A stretch of DNA of 64,000 nucleotides from Enoplolaimus lenunculus (taxonomy: Eukaryota > Nematoda > Enoplea > Enoplida > Thoracostomopsidae), in the NCBI GenBank assembly GCA_030248215.1, contig JASANG010000551.1, positions 118,614 to 182,613 on the forward strand, written 5' to 3'. The notes beneath the pieces were generated by a model. That model ran no database searches. It worked only from the letters and a program-made list of their open reading frames with translations, and was not told the DNA's origin. Shown piece after piece: positions 1 through 14,050 of the stretch. The first letter of the stretch is position 1, and each line of letters starts with the position of its first letter. The position numbers were made by a program, and so were the translations under genes.

Positions 1-2211
1 GCACCTCACATTTTTCAGATCAGCATATGTGATGACTGCATATTTTCTGTCAATCCCATGCGAAGTATATATTTTGTAGTATAAATAGAGTTGAATGCTT
101 TAGTACCCCTTGGCTGTATAAGCTGCTGTGCGCGTTGCGGTCTCAGAATATGCATGAGTGAAATGTACCGCAACAAAATTATTCCAATGCAACTGCGATT
201 AAATCGACCTTTTCTCCTAAAGCCCGTTACGTCACAACCAGCTGCTGGAACGGCATTAAAAACAGTTCACGTTTTGGGGTCACAACCAACTGGACGGTTT
301 TTTAAATAATATGGTGTTTTAAAATCAAATTGTCTCCAAAACCAAATTAACTATAGAGTGGGTTTGAGAGAAACATCACCAGATGTAGTATAATGCGGTG
401 ACGGCGCTAAATAAATCCTCTTATGCGGACGGCAAATCAAACAGCTGATATCAACAAAAGAAGTTTTGTCCAGCAACTTTTGACGGACGCCTAAAGTTGG
501 GTCTTCGGTATAAAATTTAAATTACCAGAACATAATAGCAAACGTATTTTACAAACGAAAAAGAATGGAACACTTTGTATTGTACAGAAACGGACAGAGA
601 CTGCATATGTCAAGCTACAACCGAAGTTTGCCTCTGGTTCTGGCAAGAAGTCGGTTTCTAGTTCAGGCTCGGGTTGAATAGCCAGGGATTCCGACAATTT
701 TGTTACAATTTTGTTAGTAAATTATTTATATTTTAATAAACGTAGTGGTCATCGGTGAACTTATTTGCAAACTTTGAAGCAAGTTTTCGAAGCTTTAAGT
801 CCAAAATTTGTCAACAAAGAAGGTTAACACAAGTTTTACTTTTAAAATTATAAAATTAGAACATCCAAGCAGAACACTAATATTATTCGGCTAACGTCCT
901 CCATAAAGACTCGGTCTAAAAATACATAATCTTGAATTGCAATTGTAAGGGTACCAAAATTATTCGGTGCCTCTAAAAATATTTTCTGCGGATGCCCGTG
1001 CAGTCGCACCGTCCACACTTGGCTCGAAAAATGTCATAGACTGACCAATGGCCTGGTAACGTGGGTATTGAAAGTAGCGAAGTTCCAGAGAGATAAATTC
1101 GACTATAAAAACTTTCATTTTTGTATTATGATACCTTAATTAGAACATAATGCCATTATAAATTTTTAAATGAAATTTGAAACTTTGCGCGAAACATCAG
1201 CTGGGGGATAAATTTACATGTAAATTCAATCGTATTCATATTATAATAAACTTTGTTAAATTAATAATTTTATTTTACGCACTTATGCCAATAATTTCAT
1301 GCATCTTTAGCTGTTTAGTAAACTATATTTACCAGTATCGCAGTACTTTAAACGTTATACCACTGTGTTTAAGGGGAAACTGATATTTATATGATTTAAA
1401 AGTAAGCGAACGTTTTGGAAAAAAATACAAGTTTTCTTTTTTATATTTTCGCAGGCTTTGTTATAACAACCAAAATGCTTGTCAACTGGGAAAAAAGCAA
1501 AAGTTTAGTTTCAGACTTCAAAACAGCTTATGCTAAATTCACACTTCTTGCCAGGGATACATGACAATACACTGGTAACTGTGTTAAAACTACAGAATTT
1601 AGTAATTTTCAATTACAAAGATTACCGAAGCATTAACAATATATACATACGTCAATCGATTTTAAATTAAAAATTGTATGCAGAGAAAAATTTTAAATGT
1701 CAGCTTCTCATAAAAGACTAGTTCAATCTTCAGCAATGTCAACAGTGCAATGTGATCAGAGCGAGCAAACCATATTAAAAATAGGGATCTGAAAATTTCC
1801 GGCAAAACTAATATTTTGAACTCTATATCGGTTTAAAACATCTTCGTATTTATTCACAAACGGGCCCAAACGTTTTGTGTTGACGGGGTTTAATTCCACC
1901 TTGTATTCATCTATAGCTAAAAAAAGTGAAACTGGTGATGTGTTTAGACTTGAATTGCAAACATAGCTGAAAAAAAAGTTCTATTATGCCACAAATTATG
2001 CAATACCACTTTCTATTCTGCAAATTTGTTTTAGAGAATAATGTGTTCAAACGAGTATATATTATATTAAAAATTCCACGAATGCGATAAAATATTAAAA
2101 TAAACTCTAATTATCCGGTTCATATATTTGAATATGAAGACATATTTCTATGTCAGATTTTTCTGTCTGGCCATATCATGCAGCATTCTGTATTTCATGA
2201 TGCGCAACATT
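1..2211. other. gene-free A+T-rich stretch
   Basis: No coding stretch, RNA gene or clear transposon end could be supported here. Open frames are short and of composition expected by chance in A+T-rich DNA. Confidence 0.5.
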
Positions 2212-2219
2212 GTTGTGAG

Positions 2220-2608
2220 CAGGGTGCAACTGGAGGTGAAGAAAGTCGGAGCCAAAGCCGGAGGTCAAAAAACTTGCCGAAGCCGGAACCGGAAATGAAG
2301 CTAGCGGTGAGGCGGAATTTCGTAGTCGAAATCGCGTTTTATTTGCTTATTTTAGTAAATATATATAATATCTGCAATGTGTTGTTGAATCGTTTGGATG
2401 TGCGCTTAGTTTTTACGAAATCTCGGTATTTATTTCCTCAAAACTGCGCCAAAATTTAAAAGGATAAGCGCCAAAAAGATAAGTTTTGTACAACTGAGCA
2501 AAATTTCACCACTGCAATTGCTGGGACCTCCGGCAAAAATTTTACCGGAGCCGGAGCCGGAGTTCGATTTTCAGCCGTAGCCGGAGGCAGACATCCGGTT
2601 GTACCCTG
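2220..2608. mobile_element. degenerate hAT-like non-autonomous element (CAGGGTGCAAC family)
   Basis: The left end reads CAGGGTGCAACTGGAGG and the right end CCGGTTGTACCCTG, an imperfect inverted repeat shared with many copies in this window. The inside is built from CCGGAGCCGG-like steps, so the two sides can pair. The flanks GTTGTGAG (2212-2219) and GTTGCTAG (2609-2616) look like an 8-bp target duplication with two later changes, which is the size typical of hAT transposons. No transposase is present, so it would need one supplied from elsewhere. It looks older than the copies at 29700 and 31388. Confidence 0.65.
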
Positions 2609-2616
2609 GTTGCTAG

Positions 2617-5600
2617 GATTCGCCGTAGTAAACGTTATACTATTTCTTACTGACGGATACAAGACAAGAAGATGCCACCCAAATTATGCTTCCAAAGTTG
2701 AGATCAAATTCAAAATTCAATTTATATTTAAGATTTAATACTTGAATTGCTTGCTTCGTCGGTCGGGAACTGTTTTTACCAATTATATCGTGCGCCATCC
2801 CCGGACAAAAATTTCTGGATGGACCACGGCTGATTTTGCACATCAGTCCCACCTTAGACTACAATAGAACAACCACTCATTCTGAAAGTTCAACAACTGA
2901 ACGGCTATTAGACATCAGGATGTGCCAGTGGTCAAAATAATAATCATGAAAACCGTGTGAATGTGTCACTTGATAAGCAAAGAAAACTGCGTTCAACTAC
3001 GACGTTCAAGTCTAATAAAAGGCTGATGTACAGCCTGTCTGACTTAAGTCATATGAACACTACCAGGGCTCCAGCTAAAATAGGCACAATGAAGCCCCGG
3101 CCTGTTGTATGTACATTCACCCTCCGAGCCGATAACTGTTTTTCAACAGCGATAGTTTGTTATGATATTGCAAAACATTCTTTGCTCTCCAGACAAATCT
3201 TGGAGCCGCATTTATACTAACCTAATGATTCGTGGTCGCAGGGACGATGCCAACAGTTTGTTCCACTGAGTAAACCGTACAACTGTTTAGAATAAACATA
3301 TTAACACTATTGTCCCGTCAATTAAGACACAAACTAGATGCATATATAAACTTTTTTAGAACAATAACAACCTAATCATAAACTTGCATAAGGTTAATCA
3401 AAACGGTAAAAATAAGTGGAAAAAATAAAACACCGTTAACGAACCAAACAAGCATCGAGCTGCCGAATAAAACACACTTTCTACCAATGAACAATAGCGG
3501 CAAAAATTAGCTCAAAACGTACTGGAAAATAATTATAATACCGTACAGTAGTTATGGGCAACAATGTAATTGTCAGGTCGTCGAAACAACTCATTTAGCG
3601 CAGGGACGTAACCAGGGGGGTAGAAATGGCGCCGCATCTTATGAAATTGTGTTTGCTTTCCTCCCCTTGAGAGGTCAATTGATGGCATTTGGAAAAAATA
3701 GTTTTATCTGTGTACCAGTTTGAGCGTTTATCTACGTACCAGCTTCAACGTTAATCTATGCACTCGTTTCTTCATTTCGCTAGACTCTCGTTGTTATTTT
3801 TAAGATTTATATAGCACCAAAATAAATGTTTGGAATTTTGCTCGTTACACTCGAGTGGTTTAGGCTGGAAATCATAAACTGCATGAAGCGCCGTTAAATT
3901 TGTATCAAGTTTCGTTTTGTATACAAAGTAGAATTATTCAATTAAGTTTGCCCTTCCTCAAATTCGCTTGCCCGTGAAGTTCCAAAGTTACAGACTAGCT
4001 GCATCCCTGATATAGCGGCGAACCCGGCATAAACAAGATGTCTTATAATAATTTGCAGCAAAGCATATTTCAATTATTACTTTAATCAAGAGGCGATGAT
4101 GACTCTGGACCTTTGCATGCAAGTACCAAAACTTAAGTGGTGCAAAATGTACAAGCACGCGTTGTGTTTTTTCTAACTTCCCTCACTTTTGGAAGGTCGA
4201 TCATGCATTCAGTAGGAAACAGTTTTAAAGTATACCCAGATCATCTCTGACAGTTTGTGAAGTCCCATAGAGTGTCGACGTTTGCATAAATTGTATTGCC
4301 GTATGAATAAGATAGTCAGAAAAAAAGTGACGTTGGTTGGGTTCATTGTTTTATACACAGAATGTAACCAGTTGCATACTCTTGTTTAATAGGATCATCC
4401 ACTCATTGCCAATTTCAATATGCATTATGGCTTATGGCGGTTTGATTTTGATCTGCGCAAAACGCAATGCGTGCTGAGTATTATATTCTTTTCTACACAG
4501 AATGTACCAAGTTGCACATATATTCTGGTCCAAGAGTATAATACACTCTTGCTTTAACAATAATAAAGTTTTCAGCAGTTTTCAAACCGAATATAAATAC
4601 AGCATCTTACCAACTTGAATTTTACAAAACGCTGCATTAATCTTGATTTCAGAAGCTTTACCTTTCAGTCAACAGCGGATCGATTCGATAGTCGCACGCA
4701 AAATTTGAACAAAATACGAGATATATACAGCTTACTTTTCGCAACCTTATTTTGTCAAATAATTTGAAAAACAAGACCATGGTCCAAAAATATCACTAGA
4801 TAATCACTGTAAAATGCAAACCAGCGATATAATATACTACACATAAGTTCAATTTATGGTTTTTAAAACTAAGCAACAGATTTTTAAATACCGCATTTAG
4901 ACATTTATTGACCCTAATGTTTAGGCACTAAACTCGGAGTGTTTTGTCAACTTTTATTGTTTTTTAAAATGGTAGTAAAAACCGTTTCATACTAAGCATT
5001 AAAACTTGACAAAAATTTTCATAGTCAAAAGGAAAAATGTTTTACCGACATATCGATAAAGGAAAGATACTGCTTCGAATATGCGAAATATTTCACAGAT
5101 AGCTTTATAAAATTTAATGCCGATGAATTACACTTTACCATCGTTAACTTTTGGCTGCAGTTAGCAAGCGCGTAGCCAGGATGTTAAATTTGGAGGTGTT
5201 CAGGCAACCAGGAGTTACAGTAAAAAATCGAGTTATGAAGGATTCGCGTACAAAGCGGCAGAAAAGCTTGGCACAACTTTAAAATTGATGTGTCGTCCCA
5301 ATGAAAAAGTTAAGTTTCGTTTGCGTTCGAAACACTACCAGATCCAAACGGGTGGAGGGCTGGAGACCTACGCGCCCTTTGCGTCAGAAATTGATCCAAT
5401 TTTTCCCTCTCAGATAATTTTTGGGTGAGAAATTGCGTTTCATAACATTTGACAGCTTGCCACATGTCAGAAATTTTTGGATCCGCCACCGGTTTGAAAT
5501 GATGATTCGATTTCTATGTCCCCCAGATTGGCAGTTTCCATGCGTATATTATTATGAAGAAAAAACTTGCGAGCGAAGCGAGAAAAACTAGCAATAATCT

Positions 5601-5861
5601 TCGCATTCAATTCCTTTGCAGCAGTCGCGAAACGTTTTTATTAATGGCTTCGGCGGTCTACATCCAGCAGACAAACGCCCCGGATACGTATCGTTTCAAC
5701 GTCTTGCTAATTGGTTAGAGACCGTTTTTTCTTTTTCAACCCACTTTTCTGATATTTGTAATCCCATCGTTTCTCTGATACCATTCTACCAATGATAAAG
5801 TAAGATATACTGAAGGATATATCATTTCATATTTTTGTAATAAACCAATTTACAGTCTAAA
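2617..5861. other. gene-free stretch with weak repeat remnants
   Basis: No gene was recognised. At about 5400-5490 there is a fragment related to 44240-44480; both end in GGATCC(G/A)CCACCGG, a likely transposon end. The rest is plain A+T-rich DNA. Confidence 0.45.
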
Positions 5862-6813
5862 TATTGAGCGAAGCTCGGAGTTTCGCGAAGCGTTTTATGT
5901 TTTGTACTTGGGGGTCGAAAGGTGGATGTCCGTCCATCCGTCTGTCCGTCTGTCCGTCCGAAAAGAATCTCAGGAACGGCTGAACCGATTTTGATAAACT
6001 TTTTTTCTTTGAAAGCCAATTATCCTGGGGTGTTAACCTCGCATTGGGGTTTTAAAATTTTAAGCTGTTTATTAGCTACAGGCTAATTTGCATAATTAAT
6101 TAAGCCTAAATTAGATCTTTCCACAATATTTCACTAATTATTACAGTTAGAAGCAATGTAATTTTAGCATTAAAGGATTTTTGGGTGCGAGCAATCTGCG
6201 TACCGTGTTTACAAACCTCCAAAATCGATAATTGAGCAGTTAGCTAATAGATAATTTGCATATTAGCATAGTTTATAAGCCTAAATTACGACTTTTAACA
6301 ATATTTTACTAATTATTAAGGTTAAAAGTAATATAATTTCAGCCCTAAAGGGTTTTTTGGTGCGAGGAATTTGAATAAATAGTTTACAAACCTCCAAAAC
6401 CGATAATTGAATAGTTAGCTAATCACTAATTTACATATTAGCTTAATTGACAAGACAAAACTAGGACTTTTTAAATTATTTCAATAATTATTAGGGTTTA
6501 CTGAAGGTTTTTGGGTGCGAGGAATCTGAATACAATGTTTACAAACCTCCAAAGCCGATAATTGAATAGTTAGCTAATAGCTAATTTGCATATTAGCTTA
6601 ATTGACAAGACAAAACTAGGACTTTTTGAATTATTCCAAAAATTATTAGGGTGGCTGAAGGGTTTTTGGGTGCGCGGAATCTGCGGAAATTGCTTACAAA
6701 CCTCCAAAACCGATAAATAAATAGTTAGCCAATAACTAATTTGCATATTACCTTAATTGCTTACGTGTGTTCGAGCTTCGCTCAATAAATGTAGTCCCAC
6801 TACGACTGGTTTA
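5862..6813 (+). mobile_element. GAGCGAAGC-ended element, full-length copy
   Basis: This element starts with TATTGAGCGAAGCTCG and ends with the reverse complement CGAGCTTCGCTCAATA at 6772-6787, followed by a shared tail (AATGTAGTCCCACTACGACT) also found at the 23.2-kb copy. After the left end comes a GTCC/GTCTGTCC microsatellite and the segment CAGGAACGGCTGAACCGATT. The remainder is a ladder of tandem units of about 155-176 bp. There is no transposase frame. Related copies lie at 22483-23213, 28748-29081 (inverted, one end) and about 31790-32517 (inverted, one end). The superfamily is not clear from the ends. Confidence 0.8.
6060..6770 (+). repeat. tandem ~155-176 bp units inside the GAGCGAAGC element
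   Basis: The landmark CGATAATTGA(A/G)(T/C)AGTTAGC recurs near 6224, 6400, 6556 and, altered, near 6711, and a first partial unit starts near 6060. Each unit carries GCTAATTTGCATATTAGC or a close variant, then TTATTAGGGT, then GGGTTTTTGGGTGCGAGGAA and TTTACAAACCTCCAAA. Most units therefore contain ATTTGCAT, which equals the POU octamer; whether this has any function is unknown. Confidence 0.8.
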
Positions 6814-7719
6814 ACATACAGACTGCTATTGATTTGAACTAATCATAGGAACCGTCTTATGATCGCCCTCATGTTCAGTTCAATGCAGTGGTATATTTCA
6901 AAAGACAACGCTTTGTTGCTTGTGCTGACAGAAAGATATTTGCTAGCTAAACCCTAGGTCACGCTTTTGGAGAATTAGTTTAGATTTACAAAGTTTATTT
7001 TAGATTAGGTCACGAAATAGAAAAACAGTTTCAATTCCAATACGTAGAAAAACTAGCGCAATATTTTTAAAAAAACTGTGAACCATATATATCAACAGTT
7101 GCCGTACACTTACGCAATTATAATTTATTTCGGCAACATTGAAACCAGATTTAGCGAAACTGCGAACCTTATTTCACTATTTGTTTGCGAAAAAAGGTTA
7201 GATTACTGAAACCGCCGGTATTCTTGCATCGGGATCGCAACGCCCGGTCGGATCTTAATCGGAACAGAATCGTAGTCGTAATTTTAACTGAAATCGCAAT
7301 TGAGTGGAACCTTGTAGTAGACATTTTGCTCTGCTTCTTTTCTGATTGTTCACTATAAAAGTAAACAAAAAATGTGTAATACATTCATCGTAAAGTAGTT
7401 TTTCTCTAACAAAAGCTCATTCTACAACTAAAGTAAAATAATCATTCTCCAAAAGATTGTGATGAGTAAAAATTTTAAAACGTACTTATTATACTATAGT
7501 CTTGCTAATTTAAAAGTGATAAATTGCATCATTTAATTTTACCACATGACATGATCGACCAAAATCATCAGGAGGATAATAATATTACAAAGATAAGCCG
7601 CACAATAAAAACATTATAACACTAGAGTGTCATTAAGGTCTAATGTTGTCGCATGTTCAGCTGTGCCTGATTATTTTTTCGGTGTTTATCACTGAAACTG
7701 CGTTTACATCGTACCTCAA

Positions 7720-7906
7720 GCATAAAAAAAAGCTTATGCCAATTTATTTCAGCACATTCCTAAGCCTAAACCTTAGCTTGAGCATAATTGAAAAGCCTAC
7801 AACTAAACTTATACCTAGCCTAAGCTTAAACAAAAAATAGTTTTTAAGTACTTTTATTAGAGTCCCACGGAAAAAAGATACGCCCCTTAAAGTAACATGG
7901 ACTGCG
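7720..7906 (-). mobile_element. TTAGGC-bearing short element, degenerate copy
   Basis: The stretch contains CCTAAGCCTAAACC and CCTAGCCTAAGC, complements of TTAGGC/TTAGGT steps, and closes with CCCCTTAAAGTAACATGGAC, the end type also seen at about 49445. It belongs to the same loose family as 49440-49595 and 55054-55223 but is decayed, and the left end is uncertain. Confidence 0.5.
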
Positions 7907-9224
7907 GACGGGAAAATGTTCTTTCATACTATTGTGACCCGAATTTGAGGGCGAAATAAGTCTATATTTCATACGAAAATGCTTTGTGGTCCAAACAGCT
8001 TTTGGTGGCTTTTAAAATAAATAAGAGTTCGTAACCGAATAGCAGCAGAACCATATCGTAGGTAAGCCAAAATAAATCACAGCGCTCGGTATTAATCGGT
8101 CGCTACCAACAAACGTACATATATACTTCAATTCTATTAAGTCAGCAATTCAAAATCCGCAACGTTCATTTCAATAAATACATGAATAACTTCAAGTAAA
8201 TTGGCTACATTTTACTGGACACTGGACACTCTACCATCCTATATAGCTTGAAAACTCAATAATGAAGCGATAAAAGTTTATGACTTTAATTATCAAACGA
8301 GGAGTATTGCGTACTTAACACTTACGAAAGCGCTTTCCTTACTCGTCAGTGTCATGCTGTTCTCAGGTCCAAAACTAGGAATTGTTAATTAAAAGTGCAG
8401 GTAGATTGACGGGAGCAACCACTAAACTTTTTAGTAATGCGGAAATCTTTGAGTACAGTTGATAAAATCTTCGACCAGGAGGGGCCAAGATATGCATAGA
8501 GGGGTGGTGTCTGCCCAGTCTCCCTCCCGCAGTGTGGCTGTGAATAGCTGTTTCCCTCGACAGAGGACTTTACGACCAATAAGCAAAGCCATCTGTGTTT
8601 TGAATCTCTTATGAACAACAAGCTATGAATTAAAATTTCATTAAAATTGAAATTTAGAAATCTGTTCAGATGTCCGAATGCACGAAATAATAAAATTTAT
8701 TGGTTAAATGACACAGTCATGAACAAATTAGACGAATCCATATAGCCATTGGTCATTTTGAATGATGCTTCCACTAAATATAGGATTGAAGCACAATTTG
8801 AGAAATATAAATTTTCAACAAATATCAGCTTTAAGAAAGCTAAGAAACGTGGAAATCAGTTTACTCCATTGTGGTAAATAACCAGCTCATGAGGAAATTC
8901 ACGTAGAATAGGACATTGTTAGAAATGTTTGGGTCTTAACACAAGCCATATCTTTAGATAAGGGTAAGCTACACGATATTTTCGAAGTATCGACCTGTCA
9001 ATATAGCCTTAATGAGCAACCCAATAATAGTAATATTATTTGACAAACAATAACTTATTGTTTTTACAACTTCAATCTGAACGAAACGTAAACAACGTAA
9101 TTTTACATCAAATTAAACGCAAAATTACAAAACTGTTTATATGAACAAGAGTCACCGCGCGAGAGCAGTAAAACAAAAATCTAAACGTTCCAAATAGACA
9201 AATTTTGCTTAATCTTGCAAAGTA

Positions 9225-9575
9225 AAAATACCGGAAACGGATAGTGATCGAAATAACGGAAACGGATATCGAAGTATATAAATTTCAAATAGGTTTTCTT
9301 TTCTGCCAACACAATTAAGACGTGTAACTGTTCACTTGCTTTCTCAAATTTTGAAGAAAAAATAGCGGATGCACCGAAATTTTTAAGATTATCGATGAAT
9401 ATCGTAATTTTTGTTTCAGTTCGGACAAATGCAGCACATCCGTAATGAAAAATTGCGAGAAATTTAAGTCATTTATAACTAATTTTGATCGTAAAAATAG
9501 ACGAATTTCCGGTATTTCTATAACTGAAACGGATACCGATATTTACAGGAAACGGATATCCAGTTACATCCTGGT
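9225..9575. repeat. GGAAACGGATATC-rich inverted repeat relic
   Basis: Steps such as GGAAACGGATA, GGAAACGGATATCG, ACGGATACCG and GGAAACGGATATCCAG occur at 9231-9275 and 9520-9565 around a plain centre. The right side ends GTTACATCCTGG, reminiscent of the TTGCACCCTG end of the CAGGGTGCAAC elements, so this may be a diverged member. Borders are uncertain. Confidence 0.35.
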
Positions 9576-12500
9576 TTTCACACATTATCCAACGTTTCAG
9601 CATAAACGCACATTAATTAATCTGAATCTTAAGGCTAGTTCGGTCTTGGAATCTACAGGCGTTACCCGGTAGGCAATGTATTTTTAAAAAAGCTGAGCAC
9701 CACCGGCCAGGTTGTAACCGAACACCAGGTCCTGGTTCAGGTAACCATTTGTAAATAGAGCAAATTTCAATATTTTTATGCTCACAACTTAAGTCGCTAA
9801 AGGACTTAAAAATGATTTAACTTCTCAATCCTGGTGGCATACTGCGCCGAGTTCGATTTGAAATAAAAAAGAAAATTCACGAATGTTTAAAAATTTTACA
9901 TGCTTTCGGTATTTTTCCTGTGGTCATACTTAAATATGTTTTTCGTTCGTTTTATTTTTATCATCGGTTCATACCGTGCCATCCACATATTTTTTTAACA
10001 AAATTTACAGATATATCATTGGATTAAAAAAGATAACTTATTGCTCAAGGCAGCGTTTACAGTTCTATGCACATAAACACCGATATGCTCAATGATCTCT
10101 TTGTTTATACCGGCATCTTGTGCAGCTTACATCAATCAATTTGTACTAAAACAACCAAACAGAGGTGTTTTATTAAATCGAAACGCGTTTATAATAAAAG
10201 ACTCAATCTGTAGTCACAAAATGTGCCAACCAGTGAGTTGTACCTGTTGCATATACCAGCCGCATGACCACCTTTGTCCACACTATTATACTATTTGTTT
10301 GTTCTTACCGGAACCACTAAACAACAATAATTTCATCACTTTTAGCACTACTTGCCAATCAATTGTATATATAAAGTTCAGTTCAGACCGTGAGACAAAT
10401 AAACAACAACGCTTTTATGAACAATTTCGATATATATAAGTTTAGTCATCCCAAATAAACTTTATTACAGACGGATTGAAACGGAAATGCACCGCGGTAA
10501 AAATGTTAAAATTGGCTAAATTCACTTTTCAATTATCGAGCCACGAAACTATAAAGATACCCTGCTGTTAAAAACGCATGCTTGAGGAAAAATTATAGAA
10601 AACAAACGATTAATTGTATTTCCAATTTCATATATCGCTTTCTTTTTATTAATGGCACCTATCAGGGTTCAAATCGTTAATATAGCATGACATTCTCAGC
10701 GAACGAAACTTACAAGAAAACGGTAAAAATCACGATTGTCAAAGTATATATAAACCAAATCAATTCCTAAAAACTATATACAGAGCTTAGAATCTTAAGA
10801 TATACACCGACTTGTATTAAGTTGTACATATCCTTTTTGTGGACAAAAACAAAAAGATAAATCTGTAGGGAAATCCGCAAAACATAATGACATTTCAACT
10901 GAAACTTCACGTGCGATGTACGAGGTATGTATAGGTAAACGAAATTGAATTTCAACGACGCCACTGGTATAACCTGGGTAAACTGAATTTATTTACTACC
11001 AAGACACAAACTGTGATCGATTTCGTTCGGGTGCTTTTTATCGCGTTGACGCCATGTCTTCTCCAATTGCTAGCCAGTTAACTTAATACGTCCACACTCG
11101 GGATAGTGGATGGCAGCGAGATCGAACTTAGCGTCATAAATTGGCTTTCGTATTATCCATAAAGGGGTATTTATTGTGATGTCTACAACTGATACTTTGT
11201 CAAAAACAGCCAGCTTTAAAAACTGATGTTTTATATGCAAGCTTGACTATCTAATAAAATGATAACCTGTCTCGATCATTCCACGCACATATTTGAATTT
11301 TTGAAAACGTCGACTTTTTAACGCCTGGACACCGAAAAAATCTATCAAACAGCTCGGAAATTTATAAACCATTGGACAAACCTTCATCTGAAGCTAAATT
11401 CGTGTACAAGTTTACAGTTCGCAGTTTGAGTAAAAATTACTTGTATATAGCTGACTGTATTAGCGATCTACTAACACTGTAAAACATATATTAATGGAGG
11501 CCTGCCAATTCTCAGAACAGCCTGTCAAATGCCACAGCACTCGATATGATTTGGCCTTAATTTTAAATGCAGTTAAGGATTTTTAGAATTTAACACTTTC
11601 AATATGAAATTATATGAAACCACAAATAGCTGGGCACCGAATCTTCAAAACAAACCAATTCTGTGGAGTGCCGTTGTTGTCACACAGTAAGGTCACTGTT
11701 GAGTCAAATATCGAGCTATATTTAAAAATTTGTGGGGCTAAACATCACAGCTTGCCGCTATGAAATAGAATTTCAAAAATTTTTGATTATGTTATCCGTT
11801 TAAAGGTGAAACATAAAGCTTTCAATTGCAGTCACATTTTCATAACCATCGAAAATAACTTGCTCTGCTAGATACTCTTCAAGTAACAGCTGAGAATAAG
11901 TACTTACTAAGAAATAACTGATTTGCAAACGAACGAAACAGCAGGCAAAATCTAGGTTCAATCAGTTTAAAAACTCATGTCCGTAAAATCGGAGTTCCGG
12001 CATCGGAACATTAGCAAGTTGGAATCGGAATGGGAACCAAAATTTATCGGACTTTTAGCCAGAATGAGAATTCCATTAGAACCCTGGCAGTTAGTAATAC
12101 GTTTTCAAACAAGCGAACTACGACAAGTGCTGATCAATGATCTGTACAAAGGTGAAGCTTAAATCAAGTGCAAAAAACGTGTAAAGTTTGTATCATTGGC
12201 TGGTTCTTAACATACAGGAAGCTATGCATATTTCAGCGTAAGGGCAGTGGACCATGTGTTATACAAGATGATTTCCTTCAAAAGGAAACCGAAAGTCTAT
12301 AATTATATAAGTACTTATACGATTTTCGCTTGGCACCAAATGCGGTTTTATACTTCCTGCATATTTAATTTGCGATGTAAATTTGAAGCTTAGTAGTGTA
12401 CAAATGTTATAATTAGCTGGTTAAGTCCATAAATAATTTACATCATGCAATAACACTGCAACCTGACACAATTCAGGTGGCGTTGGTTCAAAACTTTATG

Positions 12501-13268
12501 ACTTTCACACTTCGTAACCACACATTTGTTCGCGTGGTGCCAAATAATGACATAGGTAGCAAGGAATCGCCTATTCATGCCAATGCTCAGAATATAGGCT
12601 TTAGACGACGGTTATGTTATATACTTCGTGATTTCACACAAAAACAAACTTAAAAACAAATTTTCAACAATACTTCAAGAATTACTGTAAAAGTGTAGAA
12701 CAAGTCTTACATTATTTTAAATACCTATTATAAATTATTTTCCCTCCGGTTCTGGCGTAATTAATTTTCTTGCTTTGCTTCAAGTTCTAGAAAATGTGGT
12801 TTATTGCTTTCCGTTCGGTTGTAGCAAAATGTTGTCATCGTTTTTATGACGTTCACCGGCACAAAATCTATATATTAAAACAACTGTTCTTCTAACCAAA
12901 TGTGTTTATATATAGCACCACCGTTTGGTATAAGCAACAACAAAGCAAAGACTGTAAACAAAAAACTAAGGTTGAAGTCATGCCATCAAAATATTTACAA
13001 GCATCAAATTTCACTTCAACTTGGAGAATAGCATAGCATACAGTAAGAGTGTGTAACATTTAGATGGCACCATGCATGCATGTAAAGCTTCATGGGCCAT
13101 GGATATATATAACATGTTGAATCAATTTCTTGAGCACATCAACTAATTTTTTTAAGATTTTAGAAAACCCGTGAATGTTTGTATATTCAATTGTATTGAC
13201 AAATGTAAAACTTCTGTTTAACATTTATACTTCATAAATATCCGTTTTCCGCTTTCGGTTTGGTTACT

Positions 13269-13666
13269 CAGGGTTCAACCGGAATTCCTGTTCCGGCCGG
13301 AATTCCTGCAAAAATTCAATTCCTGTTCATGTTCCTGTTCCTGCATTAAAGATGCAGGAACCGGAATTTTTACGGGTTTGTCGCAAATTATGCCTAATCA
13401 TTTAAACATTGGAAACTTTGTCTTTAAAAAATTGTTATTTCGACATGAGTGTTTTTCCAATTACTTCAGTTTCTTTTAATAAGCTGTGTTTGTTGTGTTT
13501 TCGCAGAAAACAGCTCAAAATTAGCTTGAGCCGTTTTTTGGCAAAGTTTTCTGAAAAGTAAAACTAATTCGGTGATGAAAATTATTTCAAATTCCTGTTT
13601 CTGTTCCTGCAAAATAATTCAATTCCTGTTCCAGTTCCGGCATAACTTAGTTCCTGTTGGAACCCT
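13269..13666. mobile_element. hAT-like non-autonomous element, CAGGGTTCAACCGG variant
   Basis: The left end is CAGGGTTCAACCGGAATTCC and the right end is GTTCCTGTTGGAACCCT. Inside, TTCCTGTTCC and GGAATTCC steps repeat on both sides. The flanks share GGTTACT (13262-13268 and 13667-13673), a plausible 7-8 bp target duplication. No coding capacity is visible. Confidence 0.65.
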
Positions 13667-14050
13667 GGTTACTACCCGTTTCCGTTGTTTTTACTATACA
13701 TTTATACCTTGCAAAATTCCAGATCTGTATGGTCAATATAATTTTAGTTCGATCGGCTTCACTTTAAACAGTTCATAAACAAAGGAACTAACGAAATCTT
13801 AAAAACATCAGTTTCCTAATCAGTTACAATTGTATGTCAAATTTTGTGAAACTTCTAACTGTATAGTGTATTCAGTTTCTTTTCAAGATTATAAAACCAC
13901 ATCTGTACTTTCTAAGGCTCTTGAAAGAATAAAACTAATTATATATAATTTGAGGAACATTATTATTAACTGGTAAAGATTAGAAATGTAGCAACTTACC
14001 CTATTTCAGGGGAGTGTGAAATGATCTGTGGATAAGAAATTAAATGCATG

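Larger units (their letters stand above)
6814..13261. other. gene-free stretch
   Basis: Apart from the repeats listed separately (7720-7906, 9225-9575), nothing coding could be supported. A 115-codon open frame at 10092-10439 has no recognisable motif and is likely chance. Confidence 0.45.

Noticed and set aside
10092-10439. 115-codon open frame with several cysteines
   Set aside because: No recognisable domain, no repeat of the pattern, and A+T-driven composition; likely chance.
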